Counted from the stretch's first letter, positions 54,724-64,000 are shown. The stretch is DNA of 64,000 bases from Cellulomonas sp. URHE0023 (GCF_000688475.1 NZ_JIAN01000005.1:558001-622000), one strand, 5' to 3'. A program made the numbers and translations. Notes: a model not told the origin generated them from the letters alone.

Positions 54724-55505
54724 CGCATCACGGCCCCCGAGAGATCCGCTCGTGGCTCTCGGACATGGACGGTGTGCTGGTCCACGAAGGGACCGCCATC
54801 CCCGGCGCCGCGGAGTTCGTCCGCGCGCTGCGAGACGGTGACCGCCCATTCCTCGTCCTGACCAACAACTCCATCTTCACGCCACGCGACCTGCGTGCAC
54901 GGCTCGCGAGCTCCGGGATCGACCTGCCCGAAGAAGCCATCTGGACCTCCGCGCTGGCCACCGCGCAGTTCCTGGTCGACCAGATGCCGGGTGGGTCCGC
55001 CTACGTGATCGGCGAGGCGGGTCTGACCACGGCGATGTACGAGGCCGGCTACACGCTGACCGGGACCGAGCCGGACTTCGTGGTGCTGGGCGAGACACGC
55101 ACGTACTCGTTCGAGGCGATCACGCAGGCCGTCCGACTGATCCAAGGTGGTGCACGGTTCATCGCCACCAACCCCGACGTGACCGGCCCGAGCCGCGACG
55201 GGGACCTGCCGGCCACCGGTGCGGTCGCCGCGATGATCTCCGCCGCGACCGGGCGCAAGCCCTACTTCGTCGGCAAGCCCAACCCCATGATGATCCGGAG
55301 CGCGCTGAACCAGATCGACGCACACTCCGAGACGACCGTCATGGTCGGAGACCGGATGGACACCGACGTCGTCGCCGGCATCGAGGCGGGGCTTCGCACG
55401 TTCCTCGTGCTGTCGGGCTCCACCCAGCGCGCCGACGTCGACCGGTTCCCGTTCCGGCCCAGCGAGATCGTCGACTCGATCGCCGATCTGGTCGGCCGGA
55501 TCTGA
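54720..55505 (+). CDS. HAD-IIA family hydrolase (NagD-like)
   Basis: This 261-residue phosphatase has the HAD motif I SDMDGVL (residues 14-20), motif II LTNNS, and motif IV VGDRMDTDV. The cap type fits NagD-like nucleotide or sugar phosphatases. Its ATG overlaps the DedA stop, so they share a transcript. Confidence 0.92.
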   Translation: MTHHGPREIRSWLSDMDGVLVHEGTAIPGAAEFVRALRDGDRPFLVLTNNSIFTPRDLRARLASSGIDLPEEAIWTSALATAQFLVDQMPGGSAYVIGEAGLTTAMYEAGYTLTGTEPDFVVLGETRTYSFEAITQAVRLIQGGARFIATNPDVTGPSRDGDLPATGAVAAMISAATGRKPYFVGKPNPMMIRSALNQIDAHSETTVMVGDRMDTDVVAGIEAGLRTFLVLSGSTQRADVDRFPFRPSEIVDSIADLVGRI

Positions 55506-55516
55506 CGTTTGGTCAA

Positions 55517-55535
55517 TTAGGTAACCCTGTCCTAA
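55517..55535 (+). promoter_or_regulatory. DtxR/IdeR iron box 1
   Basis: TTAGGTAACCCTGTCCTAA has the symmetrical TTAGG and CCTAA ends of the 19-bp iron-box consensus. It lies 36 nt before the siderophore-binding protein start, covering the likely -35/-10 region. Confidence 0.8.
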
Positions 55536-55553
55536 CCTTCGCTCGTATCCCGC

Positions 55554-55572
55554 CAAGGTTAGGACTACCTAT
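55554..55572 (+). promoter_or_regulatory. DtxR/IdeR iron box 2
   Basis: CAAGGTTAGGACTACCTAT matches 13 of 19 positions of the consensus and overlaps the start codon of the binding-protein gene. With box 1 it gives two iron-repressor sites 37 bp apart. Confidence 0.6.
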
Positions 55573-56608
55573 GCCGTTCCAGCCCGTCCGCCTGCTCGCC
55601 GTCGCCGTCGCGGCCGCCACTCTGGCACTCGCCGGGTGCAGCGCCGACGCGGCGCCCTCGACCGACGAGACCGCCGGCGCAGCCGACGACGGGGCCTTCC
55701 CCGTCACGCTCACCGACGCCTTGGGTGAGGCGACCATCGACTCGAAGCCCGAGCGCATCGTGACCATCGGCTGGGCAGCACAGGACGTCGTCGCCGCACT
55801 CGGTACCACGCCCGTCGCGACCACCGACTTCACGTGGGGCTCGGTCGACAAGTACCTGCCGTGGTTCCAGGAGCGCGTCGAGGAGCTCGGCGGCGAGCTG
55901 CCCGAGATCGTCAGGACCACCGACGCCGAGGAGATCGACTTCGACCAGGTGCTGAGTCTCGAACCGGACCTGATCCTCGCACCCCACTCGGGCATCACCG
56001 AGAACGAGTACAAGCGTCTCTCGGACATCGCCCCGACCGTCGCGTACGCCGAAGCCCCGTGGACCTCGGACTGGCAGGAGCTGACCCGCACGATCGGCAA
56101 GGCTCTGGGCCAGGTCGATGACGCCGAGGCGCTCATCGAGGCGACCAACGCGGAGATCACCGCCCAGGCCGACGCACACCCCGAGTTCGCGGGCGTGCCG
56201 TTCACCTACGGCTGGTACCTGTCCGACGGCGCGACCGCCGTGGACCTCTACGTCCCGCAGGACCCTCGGGTACAGCTCATGGAGCAGCTCGGATTCGTCT
56301 CGTCGCCGCAGGTCGTGGCGCTCGGGAAGGTCACCGAGGGCTTCTTCGGGTCGGTCAGCCTCGAGGAGCTCAGCAGCGTGGAGTCCCAGTTCCACCTCGG
56401 CTGGGTGAACGAGCCCGGCGACGTGGCACGCACGGTCGAGAACCCGATCGTCGCCGCCTGGGGCCCGATCAAGAACGGCTCCTACTACTTCATGGAGGAC
56501 CAGTCGATGGCCTGGGCCTCGTCGCAGCCGTCTGTGCTGAGCATCCCGTGGTCGCTGGACACGATCGTCCCGGAGATCGCCGCCCACCTGCACGTCACCG
56601 ACTCCTAG
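55571..56608 (+). CDS. iron-siderophore ABC transporter substrate-binding lipoprotein
   Basis: This 345-residue lipoprotein (signal ends LALAGC, Cys23) has the FecB-type fold. KPERIVTIGWAAQDVVAALG is the N-lobe start and LEPDLILAPHSGIT the hinge region. It would capture ferric siderophore at the cell surface. Two iron boxes precede it, so it is repressed when iron is sufficient. Permease and ATPase genes follow. Confidence 0.92.
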   Translation: MPFQPVRLLAVAVAAATLALAGCSADAAPSTDETAGAADDGAFPVTLTDALGEATIDSKPERIVTIGWAAQDVVAALGTTPVATTDFTWGSVDKYLPWFQERVEELGGELPEIVRTTDAEEIDFDQVLSLEPDLILAPHSGITENEYKRLSDIAPTVAYAEAPWTSDWQELTRTIGKALGQVDDAEALIEATNAEITAQADAHPEFAGVPFTYGWYLSDGATAVDLYVPQDPRVQLMEQLGFVSSPQVVALGKVTEGFFGSVSLEELSSVESQFHLGWVNEPGDVARTVENPIVAAWGPIKNGSYYFMEDQSMAWASSQPSVLSIPWSLDTIVPEIAAHLHVTDS

Positions 56609-56612
56609 CCCG

Positions 56613-57650
56613 TTGAGCACGACCACCGACACACGCAGCAGCGCCGGCATCTCGCACGGCGCCGCTGCGCGCACCCTCGGGCTGCTGCTGGCGGTGGTCG
56701 TGCTCACGGCCGTCTGCGTACTGAGCGTCATGATCGGCGCCAAGGCGATCCCCGCCTTCGACGTCCTGTCCGCGATCGGGAACCGCGGATCCGAGAACCA
56801 CCCGATCATCTGGGAGCTCCGGATCCCTCGCACGGCCGTCGGCCTGGTCGCGGGAGCAGCACTGGGAGTGTGCGGGGCGCTCATCCAGGCGTACACCCGC
56901 AACCCGCTGGCCGACCCCGGGATCCTCGGCGTGAACGCCGGTGCCGGGCTCGCGATCACGATCGCGATCGCGTTCTTCGGCCTGACCTCGGCAGCCGGCT
57001 ACGTGTGGTTCTCGTTCGCCGGGGCCGCCGTCGCGACGATGCTCGTCTACCTGATCGGCGCGTCCGGCCGCGGCCAGGCGAGCCCCGAGAAGCTCACGCT
57101 CGCCGGCGTCGCGCTCGCCGCGGTCGCCGGGGGCGTCGGGCAGGTGCTCCGGCTCAGCGACCCGCTGCTGTTCGCCAGCACGCTGGCCTGGAGCGTGGGC
57201 AGCATCGGCGGCCGGTCGCTCGGGCTGCTCGGCACGATCGCGCCGTTCATCGTCGTCGGCCTCGTGCTCGCCTTCGTCCTGGCCCGGCAGCTGAACGCGC
57301 TCGCGCTCGGCGACGAGCTGGGTCGCTCGCTCGGTGCACGCATCGGACCTACTCGCATCATGACCATCGTCGCCGTGACGCTCCTGGCCGGTGGGGCGAC
57401 CGCGCTCGCGGGTCCGATCGCGTTCGTCGGCCTCATGGTCCCCCACGCGGTGCGTTGGTTCACCGGTCCCGACCAGCGCTGGATCATCCCCTACTCGATG
57501 GTGTGCGCAGCGATCCTCCTGCTCGTCTCGGACATCGTCGGCCGCATCATCCTGCCCAGCGGCGAGCTCCGGGTCGGACTGGTCACCGCGTTCCTCGGTG
57601 CCCCGGTCCTGATCGTGCTGGCCCGGCGCCGGACGGCGAGCGGACTGTGA
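56613..57650 (+). CDS. iron-siderophore ABC transporter permease
   Basis: This 345-residue FecCD-type permease has about nine to ten helices. LRIPRTAVGLVAGAALGVCG, YTRNPLADPGILGVNAGAG and the ATPase-contact AGPIAFVGLMVPHAVR are family marks. The start appears to be a TTG 4 nt after the previous stop; no better start is available that keeps the first helix. Confidence 0.9.
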   Translation: MSTTTDTRSSAGISHGAAARTLGLLLAVVVLTAVCVLSVMIGAKAIPAFDVLSAIGNRGSENHPIIWELRIPRTAVGLVAGAALGVCGALIQAYTRNPLADPGILGVNAGAGLAITIAIAFFGLTSAAGYVWFSFAGAAVATMLVYLIGASGRGQASPEKLTLAGVALAAVAGGVGQVLRLSDPLLFASTLAWSVGSIGGRSLGLLGTIAPFIVVGLVLAFVLARQLNALALGDELGRSLGARIGPTRIMTIVAVTLLAGGATALAGPIAFVGLMVPHAVRWFTGPDQRWIIPYSMVCAAILLLVSDIVGRIILPSGELRVGLVTAFLGAPVLIVLARRRTASGL

Positions 57651-58681
57651 GCGTCGACCTCGGACGCCCGGTCGTCGTCCTGCGCCGCGGCGGTCGCTCG
57701 GCTCGCGTCGACCGCCGCGCAATCGTCGTGTGCGGGGTGCTGCTCGCCCTCCTCCTGGCCCTCGGGTCGGCCAGTCTGGCCGTCGGTACCTACCACCTGA
57801 GCCTGGGCGAGGTGTTCAGCGCGTTGACCGGCGGGGGCGACCGGCGCGCGCACACGCTCGTCGTCGAGTGGCGGCTGCCCCGCTTGCTGTTCGCGATCGG
57901 ATGCGGGGCCGCGCTGGCGCTGGCCGGTGCGGTGTTCCAGTCCTTGACCCGCAACCCGCTCGGCAGCCCCGACGTCATCGGTCTCGACGCCGGGTCCTAC
58001 ACCGGTGCGCTGTGCGTGATGCTCGTGGTCGGCAGCACGTCGTACTCCGCGATCGCACTGGGCTCGATCGTCGGCGGCCTAGCCACCGCCGCCGCGGTCT
58101 ACCTGCTGGCGTACCGACGAGGCGCGCAGGGGTTCCGGCTGATCATCGTCGGCATTGCGGTCGCGGCGATGCTCAGCTCGTTCAACACCTACCTGATGAC
58201 ACGCGTGAGCACCGAGGTCGCGATGCTCGTCTCGGCCTGGGGCGCGGGCTCGCTGTCGGCGCTCGGGTGGTCCCAGCTGGTCCCGTTCGCGATCGCACTG
58301 GCCGTCCTGCTCCCGCTTCTCGCTCTCGTCGGCCGGCCTCTGGGCCAGCTGGAGCTCGGCGACGACGCCGCCCGTGCGCACGGGATCAGGGCCGAACGGG
58401 TCCGGCTGGGTGCCGTGCTCCTCGGCGTCGCGTTCGCCGCGCTCGTCACGGCGGCCGCCGGCCCCATCGCCTTCATCGCGCTGGTCGCACCGCAGATCGC
58501 CCACCGCGTGGCGCGCACCCCAGGCCCGTCCCTGGCGGTCTCGGCACTCATGGGCGCCGTGCTCCTGACCGCCGCCGACTTCCTGGCACAGCGAATCGGC
58601 GTGGCCACCGGCCTGGTCACCGTCACGCTCGGCGGCCTCTACCTCATCTGGCTTCTGATCCGGGAGTACCGACGCTCATGA
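57647..58681 (+). CDS. iron-siderophore ABC transporter permease
   Basis: This 344-residue FecCD-type permease is the partner of the preceding one. WRLPRLLFAIGCGAALALAG, LTRNPLGSPDVIGLDAGS and AAGPIAFIALVAPQIAHR are conserved. The GTG overlaps the first permease's stop (GTGA) and the stop overlaps the ATPase ATG. Confidence 0.93.
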   Translation: MSVDLGRPVVVLRRGGRSARVDRRAIVVCGVLLALLLALGSASLAVGTYHLSLGEVFSALTGGGDRRAHTLVVEWRLPRLLFAIGCGAALALAGAVFQSLTRNPLGSPDVIGLDAGSYTGALCVMLVVGSTSYSAIALGSIVGGLATAAAVYLLAYRRGAQGFRLIIVGIAVAAMLSSFNTYLMTRVSTEVAMLVSAWGAGSLSALGWSQLVPFAIALAVLLPLLALVGRPLGQLELGDDAARAHGIRAERVRLGAVLLGVAFAALVTAAAGPIAFIALVAPQIAHRVARTPGPSLAVSALMGAVLLTAADFLAQRIGVATGLVTVTLGGLYLIWLLIREYRRS

Positions 58682-59460
58682 CGACACTCGAGGCGCATGG
58701 CCTGACGCTCGCGTACGACAAGCGCGTCATCAGCTCCGACCTGTCCGCCCACGTGCCCGCCGGGTCGTTCACCGCGGTCATCGGCCCGAACGCGTGTGGC
58801 AAGTCGACGCTACTGCGCGCCATGGCCCGGCTCCTCAAGCCTCGCGACGGCTCCGTGCTGCTCGACGGGCGCGACATCGCCGAGCGCAACCCGAAGGAGC
58901 TGGCGCGCGAGCTCGGGCTCCTGCCGCAGACGTCGCTCGCACCCGACGGCATCCGTGTGGCCGACCTCGTCGCACGGGGACGGTTCCCGCACCAGCGCGT
59001 GTTCGACCGTTGGTCCCCCGAGGACGAGGCCGCTGTCGTTCGGGCAATGACAGCGACAGACATCCTGGACCTCTCGGGCCGCCCGGTCGATGAGCTGTCC
59101 GGTGGTCAGCGCCAGCGTGTCTGGGTCGCCATGGCGCTCGCGCAGGAGACCGGCACCCTGCTTCTCGACGAGCCGACGACGTTCCTCGACATCGCACACC
59201 AGATCGACGTGCTCGAGCTGTTCCGGCGGATCAACCGATCAGAGGGTCGGACCCTGGTCGCCGTCCTGCACGACCTCAACCAGGCGGCCCGCTACGCGTC
59301 GCACATCATCGCGATGAAGGACGGTCGGGTCGTGGCGTCGGGCACACCGGCCGACGTCATCACGCCTGCGATCGTCGAGGACGTGTTCAGCGTCCCGTGC
59401 CGCGTGATCGACGACCCCGAGGCGCACACCCCACTCGTGATCCCGCTGGTCCGCGGCTAG
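58678..59460 (+). CDS. iron-siderophore ABC transporter ATP-binding protein
   Basis: This 260-residue ATPase has Walker A GPNACGKST near residue 39, the Q-loop LLPQTS, signature LSGGQRQRV and Walker B LLLDEPTTFLD. It drives ferric siderophore uptake. It is the last gene of the four-gene operon. Confidence 0.95.
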   Translation: MTTLEAHGLTLAYDKRVISSDLSAHVPAGSFTAVIGPNACGKSTLLRAMARLLKPRDGSVLLDGRDIAERNPKELARELGLLPQTSLAPDGIRVADLVARGRFPHQRVFDRWSPEDEAAVVRAMTATDILDLSGRPVDELSGGQRQRVWVAMALAQETGTLLLDEPTTFLDIAHQIDVLELFRRINRSEGRTLVAVLHDLNQAARYASHIIAMKDGRVVASGTPADVITPAIVEDVFSVPCRVIDDPEAHTPLVIPLVRG

Positions 59461-59461
59461 C

Positions 59462-59489
59462 CCGAGGCAGACCGCAGGCGCTGCCTCGG
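59462..59489. terminator. hairpin between ABC operon and lemA
   Basis: CCGAGGCAG (59462-59470) and CTGCCTCGG (59481-59489) pair over 9 bp with a 10-nt loop, starting just after the ATPase stop. It can serve both convergent genes. Confidence 0.65.
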
Positions 59490-59490
59490 A

Positions 59491-60060
59491 TCAGAAGCTG
59501 ACGGTCGGCGCCTGGCGGACCTGCGGGTCCTCGGCCTCGAAGTACTCGGCCCGCTCGAAGTGGAACATGCCCGCGACGATGTTCGACGGGAACGACTCGA
59601 CCTTGGTGTTGAGGCTCCGCACGTTCGCGTTGTAGAACCGGCGCCCCGCGGCGATGCGGTCCTCGGTGTTGGTGAGCTCGGCCTGCAGCTGCTGGAAGTT
59701 CTCGCTGGCCCGCAGGACGGGGTACGCCTCGGCGACGGCGAAGAGACGACCGAGCGCCTGTGTCAGCTGGTTCTCCTGCTGCGCCTGCTGGGCCGGGCTC
59801 GAGCCGGGCGCGGACGCGGCAGCCCGGGCGCGTGCGACCTCGTCGAAGACCCCGCGCTCGTGGGCGGCGTAGCCCTTGACCGACTCGACGAGGTTCGGGA
59901 TCAGGTCGTGCCGGCGGTTGAGCTCGACGTCGATCTGGCGCCAGGCCTCCTGCACCAGGTTCCGCAGCCGGACCAGACCGTTGTACATGCCGACGAACCA
60001 GAGCAGCAGGACGACGACGAGCACGACGATGATGATCAGGGCGATGACTGCACCGGTCAC
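59491..60060 (-). CDS. lemA: LemA family protein
   Basis: This 189-residue protein has one N-terminal membrane helix (residues 4-24) and the LemA core: YNGLVRLRNLVQEAWRQIDVELNRR, HDLIPNLVESVKGYA, and FYNANVRSLNTKVESFPSNI. The role is unknown, probably at the membrane. AAGGAACC precedes the GTG. A DUF3137-like gene lies just upstream, a common pairing. Confidence 0.93.
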   Translation of the reverse strand: MTGAVIALIIIVVLVVVLLLWFVGMYNGLVRLRNLVQEAWRQIDVELNRRHDLIPNLVESVKGYAAHERGVFDEVARARAAASAPGSSPAQQAQQENQLTQALGRLFAVAEAYPVLRASENFQQLQAELTNTEDRIAAGRRFYNANVRSLNTKVESFPSNIVAGMFHFERAEYFEAEDPQVRQAPTVSF

Positions 60061-60104
60061 GTGAGGTTCCTTCGTGGATGAGGTAGGTCAGGCGATCGTA
60101 ACGT

Positions 60105-60791
60105 TCAGCTGGACGACGACAGCGGGTCGAAGCCGTGATCCAGCCACACGTGCCGCGGGATCGAGTCCGCGACCGCGGTCAGCACGCCGAGCCGCGACGC
60201 CAGCCGGTCGAGGTCGGTCGACCCCATCGCCCACGTGAGGATCCAGGTGCCCTCGATCCGCCAGGTCGTGCCCGCCGCGTCGGGACGCAGCATCCGCTCC
60301 ATGAGCCGGGGGTGCACGATGGCGTGCGCCACCTGGGGGTCGGACGACGCGACGCGGAAGGCCCTGTTGAAGTCCTCGGACTCGAACTGGATGTCTTGTG
60401 CGCCGACCAGCTTGGCGAGCTTCGCGCCCAACCCGTCCGGCGTGAGCTCGACGGTCGGGAGGTACGCCGGCAGGCTCACGCCGACGATGTGCGCGGTGTG
60501 GTTGGCGGAGCTCTTGCCGCTGCCGGTGGTCCAGGAGTAGGTGAACGACAGGGCCGGATGCCGGTCGTAGGTGCCGGTCAGCACCTCGGTGGCCCGCTTC
60601 GAGTGCCCGAGACCGAACGGCTGCAGGCGAGAGAACCCCACCAGCGACCGGTCGCTGGATGTGTAGGTCCACCCGTTGACCCTCGCCCACGTCTGCAGGC
60701 GTTCCCGGCGCTTGACCGAAGCCCACCACCCGAAGGCGACGAAGCAGACCAGGCCGATGGCGAAGAGGACGAACAGCGCCTCGACGCCCAT
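60105..60791 (-). CDS. DUF3137-like membrane protein
   Basis: This 228-residue protein has one N-terminal membrane helix (about residues 4-24) followed by a soluble domain with GWTYTSSDRSLVGF and an ending WRIEGTWILTWAMG. Proteins of this shape accompany LemA. The family assignment is tentative. It starts at an ATG 5 nt after the pyrE stop on the same strand. Confidence 0.7.
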   Translation of the reverse strand: MGVEALFVLFAIGLVCFVAFGWWASVKRRERLQTWARVNGWTYTSSDRSLVGFSRLQPFGLGHSKRATEVLTGTYDRHPALSFTYSWTTGSGKSSANHTAHIVGVSLPAYLPTVELTPDGLGAKLAKLVGAQDIQFESEDFNRAFRVASSDPQVAHAIVHPRLMERMLRPDAAGTTWRIEGTWILTWAMGSTDLDRLASRLGVLTAVADSIPRHVWLDHGFDPLSSSS

Positions 60792-60796
60792 CGCGG

Positions 60797-61360
60797 TCAG
60801 CCCAGGCCGAGGTCGGACAGGCTGAACAGGTAGTGGTACGGCACCCCGAGGGCCTCGATCTTCGCCTGCGCACCGGTCGCCCTGTCGACGATCACGGCGA
60901 CTCCGCGCACGTCGGCGCCGATCTCGCGCGCAGCCTCGACGGCCGCGATCGGCGAGCCGCCCGTGGTCGACGTGTCCTCGAGGACGACCACGCGACGACC
61001 CGTGATGTCCGGGCCCTCGATGCGGCGCTGCATGCCGTGCGCCTTGGCCTCCTTGCGCACGACGAACGCGTCGAGGTCCTGCCCGCGCGACGCGGCCGCG
61101 TGCAGCAGGCTCGTCGCGACCGGGTCTGCGCCCAGCGTCAGCCCGCCGACCGCGTCGATCTCGGCGGTGCCCAGGCCGGCCTCCTCGAGCAGGTCCAGCA
61201 TCAGGTGCCCGATGAGCGGCGCGGCCGCGTGGTGCAGCGTCACCCGACGCAGGTCCACGTAGTAGTCGGCCTCGCGGCCCGACGAGAGCGTGACCTTGCC
61301 GTGCACGACGGCGAGGTCCTTGATCAGTTCGAGCAGCTGCTCGCGAGGCGTCTGGGTCAC
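60797..61360 (-). CDS. pyrE: orotate phosphoribosyltransferase
   Basis: This 187-residue enzyme makes orotidine 5'-phosphate. The PRPP loop is VVVLEDTSTTGGS (residues 124-136), with SSGREADYYVDLRR and VRKEAKAHG as other landmarks. TAGCCT (61373-61368, minus) lies 7 nt before the GTG, so the start is probably leaderless. The two downstream genes (DUF3137-like, lemA) may share its transcript. Confidence 0.95.
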   Translation of the reverse strand: MTQTPREQLLELIKDLAVVHGKVTLSSGREADYYVDLRRVTLHHAAAPLIGHLMLDLLEEAGLGTAEIDAVGGLTLGADPVATSLLHAAASRGQDLDAFVVRKEAKAHGMQRRIEGPDITGRRVVVLEDTSTTGGSPIAAVEAAREIGADVRGVAVIVDRATGAQAKIEALGVPYHYLFSLSDLGLG

Positions 61361-61413
61361 GGCGGTCAGGCTACCGGTCCGCCGTAGCGGCGGTCCGGTG
61401 GTCCGCGACCGGG

Positions 61414-62184
61414 TCAGGAGCCTTCGATCGCCTTGCGGTACCGGCCGAATCGGCGGATCACGAACCGCGGGCTCATCCGGGCCGCCGCCGACGCAGCGCG
61501 GTAGCGGACGCTCGGTGTCGAGATGACCGCCCCCCGGCGGACGTCGGAGAGAGCCTTGGCAACCACGTCCTCGGCGTTCAGCCACGCGATCGCCGGGTAG
61601 GCCGATACGTCGATGGCACCGCGCTCGTGGAACTCGGTGTGCACGAAGCCCGGGCACAGGGCGGTCGCGGTGACGCCGGTGCCCTCCAGCTCGACCGCGA
61701 GACCTTCCGTGAAGGAGCGGACCCAGGCCTTGTGCGCGGAGTACGTGCCGGAGGCCAGCAGCGCGGCGACGGAGGCGACGTTGAGGATCGCGCCACGTCC
61801 GCGCGCCACCATGGCGTCAGCGGCTGCCTGCGACAGGACGAGCACCGCCGTGACCATCACCGCGAGCGCGGCCTCCTCGCGGGCGAGGTCTCCGCCGATG
61901 AACCGCTGGTTGAGCCCCAGACCTGCGTTGTTCACCAGCAGGCCGATGGGCTTCTCGTCGGACCGCAGCCGCTCGGCGACCCGCTCCACGTCCGCCCGGA
62001 CCGACAGGTCCGCGACGAGCACCTCGGCCCGGATCCCCGCTGCGGCCTCCAGCTGACCGGCGAGGCGCTTGAGTCGTTCTTCGTTGCGGGCCACCAGGAC
62101 CACGTCGTGCTTGGCCGTCGCCAGCTGCCAGGCGAACTCGAGGCCGAGTCCCGCGGACGCGCCGGTGATCAGAGCGGTTCCCAT
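61414..62184 (-). CDS. short-chain dehydrogenase/reductase
   Basis: This 256-residue classical SDR has GASAGLG near residue 8, NNAGLG, and the catalytic S-Y-K in NVASVAALLASGTYSAHKA. The C-terminal PRFVIRRFGRY tail occurs in acyl or dihydroxyacetone-type SDRs. TAGGGT (62197-62192, minus) is 7 nt before the ATG (leaderless type). The substrate is unknown. Confidence 0.9.
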   Translation of the reverse strand: MGTALITGASAGLGLEFAWQLATAKHDVVLVARNEERLKRLAGQLEAAAGIRAEVLVADLSVRADVERVAERLRSDEKPIGLLVNNAGLGLNQRFIGGDLAREEAALAVMVTAVLVLSQAAADAMVARGRGAILNVASVAALLASGTYSAHKAWVRSFTEGLAVELEGTGVTATALCPGFVHTEFHERGAIDVSAYPAIAWLNAEDVVAKALSDVRRGAVISTPSVRYRAASAAARMSPRFVIRRFGRYRKAIEGS

Positions 62185-62328
62185 GGGCAACACCCTACGG
62201 ACGCCCCGGGCGCACGCGCGACGCGTCCCACCGATGTCCTCGCCGTCCACGGTGCGTTGCTCGAGGCGCACCTCGGCGCTGTGGACAGCGGGGCTTTGCC
62301 TGTCGGCGCGGGAACGTAGGGTGTGCGC

Positions 62329-64000
62329 GTGACGGACGGGTGGGATGGCGGCGACTGGCCGCTCGACGACGAGCCCCCGTTCGACCCCTTCTACGACGCC
62401 CCGCCGCCGGACCTCGGGCAGCCAGGGGTCTCTGCGTCGGGCCCGTCGGGTCCCCGTCGCGACCGACCGGCCCCTCCCCCGCGCCCTGACATCCCGCGCA
62501 CGGTGGCCCAGGTCCTCTCGCCCGAGGCTGCCGTCGCCGCAGCGTCGACCGTGCTGCACGACGTGTGGGGGTACGGAGCGTTCCGCGGCGAGCAGGCGGA
62601 CATCGTCGAGACCGTCATCCGGGGTGGGGACGCGCTCGTCCTGATGCCCACCGGTGGCGGGAAGTCGCTCTGCTACCAGGTGCCGTCGCTGGTCCGGGAG
62701 GGCACCGGCGTCGTCATCTCACCGCTGATCGCCTTGATGCAGGACCAGGTGGACGCGTTGTCGGCGCTCGGTGTGCGTGCGGGCTTCCTCAACTCGACGC
62801 AGCAGACGTTCGAGCGGCGCAAGGTCGAGGACGCCTACCTCGCGGGCGAGCTGGACCTGCTCTACCTCGCTCCGGAGCGGTTGCGGGTCCGCGAGACGAT
62901 CGAGCTCCTGGACCGCGGCACGGTCGCCCTGTTCGCGATCGACGAGGCGCACTGCGTGTCCCAGTGGGGGCACGACTTCCGGCCCGACTACCTGCAGCTC
63001 TCGATGCTGCACGAGCGCTGGCCCGAGGTGCCACGGATCGCGCTGACCGCGACGGCGACCGACCAGACGCACGCCGAGATCGCGCAGCGGCTGCAGCTCG
63101 GCGACGCCCGGCACTTCGTGGCGAGCTTCGACCGGCCGAACATCCAGTACCGGATCGCGCCCAAGGACAAGCCCCGCGACCAGCTGCTCAACCTGCTGCG
63201 CACCGAGCACGAGGGCGACGCCGGCATCGTCTACTGCCTGTCACGGAACTCGGTCGAGCAGACCGCGCAGTTCCTGGTCGACCGTGGCATCACCGCGCTG
63301 CCGTACCACGCGGGCCTCGACCGGCAGGTGCGCGCGCGCAACCAGTCGCGGTTCCTCCGCGAGGACGGCGTCGTGATGGTAGCGACGATCGCGTTCGGCA
63401 TGGGGATCGACAAGCCGGACGTGCGGTTCGTCGCGCACCTCGACCTTCCGAAGTCGGTCGAGGGCTACTACCAGGAGACGGGCCGTGCCGGACGTGACGG
63501 TCTGCCGTCGACCGCCTGGCTCGCGTACGGGCTGGCAGACGTGGTGCAGCAGCGCCGCATGATCGACACCTCCGAGGGCGACGCCGCGCACAAGCGCCGG
63601 CTCACCGCGCACCTGGACGCGATGCTCGCGCTCTGCGAGACCGTCGAGTGCCGCCGGGTGCAGCTGCTCAACTACTTCGGCCAGTCCTCGCAGCCGTGCG
63701 GCAACTGCGACACGTGCCTCACTCCGCCCGAGTCGTGGGACGGGACGATCGCCGCTCAGAAGCTGCTGTCCACCGTGGTCCGGCTCGAGCAGCGCGGACA
63801 GCGGTACGGCGCCGGGCACCTGGTCGACATCCTGCGCGGCAAGGTGACGCCGCGGATCACGTCGCTGGGGCACGAGACGTTGAGCACGTTCGGCCTCGGC
63901 GCAGACGTGTCGGAAGCCGACTGGCGCGGAGTGGTCCGGCAGCTGCTGGCCATGGAGCTGCTGGGCGTCGACTCGGACGGCTACGGCACCATCCGGCTCT
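62329..64000 (+). CDS. recQ: ATP-dependent DNA helicase RecQ, partial
   Basis: At least 557 residues are visible; the gene runs off the window. A proline-rich N-terminal extension (1-60) precedes the helicase core: Walker A MPTGGGKS at 106-113, DEAH at 205-208, and motif [15 protein letters not shown]. The RecQ zinc cysteines CRR...CGNCDTC and the winged-helix start follow. It unwinds DNA in repair and recombination. The GTG has TAGGGT (62317-62322) 6 nt upstream and no ribosome binding site. Confidence 0.93.
   Translation, partial: MTDGWDGGDWPLDDEPPFDPFYDAPPPDLGQPGVSASGPSGPRRDRPAPPPRPDIPRTVAQVLSPEAAVAAASTVLHDVWGYGAFRGEQADIVETVIRGGDALVLMPTGGGKSLCYQVPSLVREGTGVVISPLIALMQDQVDALSALGVRAGFLNSTQQTFERRKVEDAYLAGELDLLYLAPERLRVRETIELLDRGTVALFAIDEAHCVSQWGHDFRPDYLQLSMLHERWPEVPRIALTATATDQTHAEIAQRLQLGDARHFVASFDRPNIQYRIAPKDKPRDQLLNLLRTEHEGDAGIVYCLSRNSVEQTAQFLVDRGITALPYHAGLDRQVRARNQSRFLREDGVVMVATIAFGMGIDKPDVRFVAHLDLPKSVEGYYQETGRAGRDGLPSTAWLAYGLADVVQQRRMIDTSEGDAAHKRRLTAHLDAMLALCETVECRRVQLLNYFGQSSQPCGNCDTCLTPPESWDGTIAAQKLLSTVVRLEQRGQRYGAGHLVDILRGKVTPRITSLGHETLSTFGLGADVSEADWRGVVRQLLAMELLGVDSDGYGTIRL

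Overview
This 64 kb window reads as a stretch of chromosome from a high-GC actinobacterium of the Micrococcales, most likely Cellulomonas or a close relative. The evidence is the roughly 70% GC content, many GTG starts, and a gene set typical of that group: BldC, DUF3073, DUF3151, separate PurS/PurQ/PurL, carotenoid genes with two small lycopene-cyclase subunits, and a SAM-IV riboswitch. I see no insertion sequence, prophage, CRISPR array or rRNA operon. The order is that of core genome with small accessory inserts.

Layout. 0-3 kb holds the end of a carotenoid operon (crtB, crtI, two cyclase subunits). 3-6.2 kb has galE, a flavin oxidoreductase, a cation efflux pump and a small metallopeptidase. 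6.3-6.7 kb has tRNA-Glu, tRNA-Asp and tRNA-Phe. 6.8-8.1 kb has three small envelope proteins, then bldC. 9-13.2 kb has DUF3073, purM, purF and neighbours. 13.4-16.9 kb has a lipoprotein/membrane pair, a lower-GC PH-like gene and rsgA. 17-21.4 kb has purL, a membrane protein and a DUF2599 lipoprotein. 21.5-28 kb is a fatty-acid module (acyl-CoA dehydrogenase and TetR, divergent from thiolase, FabG-type reductase and MaoC dehydratase). 28-36.7 kb is a sulfur-linked region: a class V aminotransferase behind a SAM-IV riboswitch, then divergently a SAM-I riboswitch with an 11-codon leader ORF, a rhodanese and O-succinylhomoserine sulfhydrylase, followed by FMN monooxygenases of the sulfur/nitrogen-scavenging type. 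36.7-47.3 kb carries a double GNAT protein, purQ, purS, a PadR pair, an EamA transporter, a nuclease, purC, purD, purA and small unknowns. 47.4-52.1 kb has DUF3151, a partner-switching module (STAS, PP2C/HATPase, STAS) and fba. 52-55.5 kb has a duplicated-domain membrane protein, an RNA methyltransferase, DedA and a HAD hydrolase. 55.5-59.5 kb is an iron-siderophore ABC operon behind two DtxR-type iron boxes. 59.5-64 kb has lemA, pyrE, a short-chain dehydrogenase and recQ (cut by the window end).

How the genes work together. Eight purine biosynthesis genes (purM, F, L, Q, S, C, D, A) all lie on the minus strand but are dispersed among unrelated loci. The most striking regulatory locus is 30.4-30.75 kb, where two structurally different SAM-sensing RNA classes sit back to back. 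The plus-strand one appears to control the ribosome binding site of a tiny ORF that is translationally coupled to the rhodanese. A second general feature is that many starts lack a ribosome binding site and instead have a TAnnnT hexamer 6-8 nt upstream, as expected for leaderless transcripts. In one case two divergent genes are only 18 bp apart.
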